A stretch of DNA of 64,000 nucleotides from Phycomyces nitens (Eukaryota > Mucoromycota > Mucoromycetes > Mucorales > Phycomycetaceae), in NCBI GenBank assembly GCA_022702545.1, contig JAHRBC010000003.1, forward strand, positions 4,402,001 to 4,466,000. Direction: 5' to 3'. The position numbers and the translations under genes are program-made. The notes below the pieces were generated by a model. It was given only the letters and a program-made list of their open reading frames with translations, was not told the origin of the DNA and searched no databases. Below, piece by piece: positions 63,550 through 64,000 of this stretch (positions are counted from its first letter, which is position 1; every line of letters begins with the position of its first letter).

Positions 63550-63880
63550 GACTTGTGAATTAGCATGCTCTTGTTCCTAAAAAAAGAACATATCCTTTGA
63601 GGCGTTTGATGATCATTGTTTGCATCTCTAGGATTTTGTGGTCTATACCCTAGAGTGTATAGACATTCAATTGGATTAGGATCTGGATTGTGTGAAATTT
63701 CCAGTGGTTAAATTCTCGACCTTTTAGAATCTGGGAATTTAAGTTTTAGAAATGACAGACCAAGACCAATAGCCAAAAAATCAACCTTTACCATCACAGA
63801 ATCCTTTTCATACATTTTCTGCTGTGAGATGGTGTTTCTCTTGGTGTCTCTTGCCTGCATTAATTGTTGTAGATTGGTTA
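63550..63880 (-). pseudogene. Degenerate Tc1/mariner transposase fragment
   Basis: Minus-strand frames contain GKRHQEKHHLTAENV near 63800-63850, resembling the second helix-turn-helix region. About 130 bp later NPDPNPIE (near 63680) matches the conserved last catalytic block (SPDLNPIE). The normally 500-bp region between these blocks is almost all missing, and there are in-frame stops, so this is an internally deleted fossil. It may extend to the window end. Confidence 0.5.
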
Positions 63881-64000
63881 GAATAATTGCAATTCACAAT
63901 GAATCTGGACTTATCTGACCATGCGACCATGCGACCATACTCCAATATTCAATATTAAAGTTGGCTCTAGTTATAGCCCAACGCAGCCAATTATTATTTT

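Overview
This window comes from a nuclear fungal genome, most likely an early-diverging fungus of the Mucoromycota (Mucorales-like). The evidence is intron-rich genes with short introns (about 40-120 nt, GT..AG, CTAAC-like branch sites), AT-rich intergenic DNA full of microsatellites, fungal-type regulators (Zn2Cys6, Nrg1-like C2H2, HSF-type), a mitoribosomal mL57-like protein, and repeat-borne genes of a family I recognise from Mucorales. Species assignment is inference. All gene models were built by hand from reading frames and splice signals.

Left block (1-20.2 kb), housekeeping and regulatory genes: the 3' part of a trimethyllysine/butyrobetaine dioxygenase; a class-3 lipase with a 14-nt exon; on the minus strand a three-RRM plus MLLE protein with the architecture of the endosomal mRNA transporter Rrm4; ESF1; ribosomal protein eL34; a peroxisomal ABCD/Pxa half transporter; a hotdog (DUF4442-like) protein; a cysteine-rich orphan; and an HSF-type factor.

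Middle (21.0-27.8 kb), the most unusual part: a near-perfect 6.83-kb palindrome. Its outer ends read TA-CAGTCC...GGACTG-TA. At its exact centre is a 400-bp element with its own TA-CAGTGG...CCACTG-TA ends. Each arm carries a degenerate Tc1/mariner transposase and a gene fragment that still has a spliceable intron. Either this is a giant fold-back element or inverted duplication, or it is an assembly artefact. About 1.5 kb of AT-rich DNA follows.

Right block (29.4-62 kb), gene-dense: eIF4B-like; the nucleoporin Nup188, with one 5.4-kb exon; a small coiled-coil protein; mitoferrin; a FAR1-type zinc-finger plus OTU-protease protein that looks derived from a MULE transposon; a CDK5RAP1-type methylthiotransferase; a focadhesin/RST1-like HEAT protein; a mitochondrial PPR protein; ARMC7; a 2H phosphoesterase; an Nrg1-like repressor; a four-CBS protein; a Zn2Cys6 factor with polyQ; and mL57. 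The last 2 kb is AT-rich and holds a degenerate Tc1 fragment.

The genes form no single pathway. They are mostly conserved housekeeping functions (translation and ribosome biogenesis, RNA modification, nuclear pore, mitochondrial iron, mitochondrial expression, peroxisomal lipid import), interrupted by two transposon-derived novelties. I saw no tRNA, rRNA or CRISPR.
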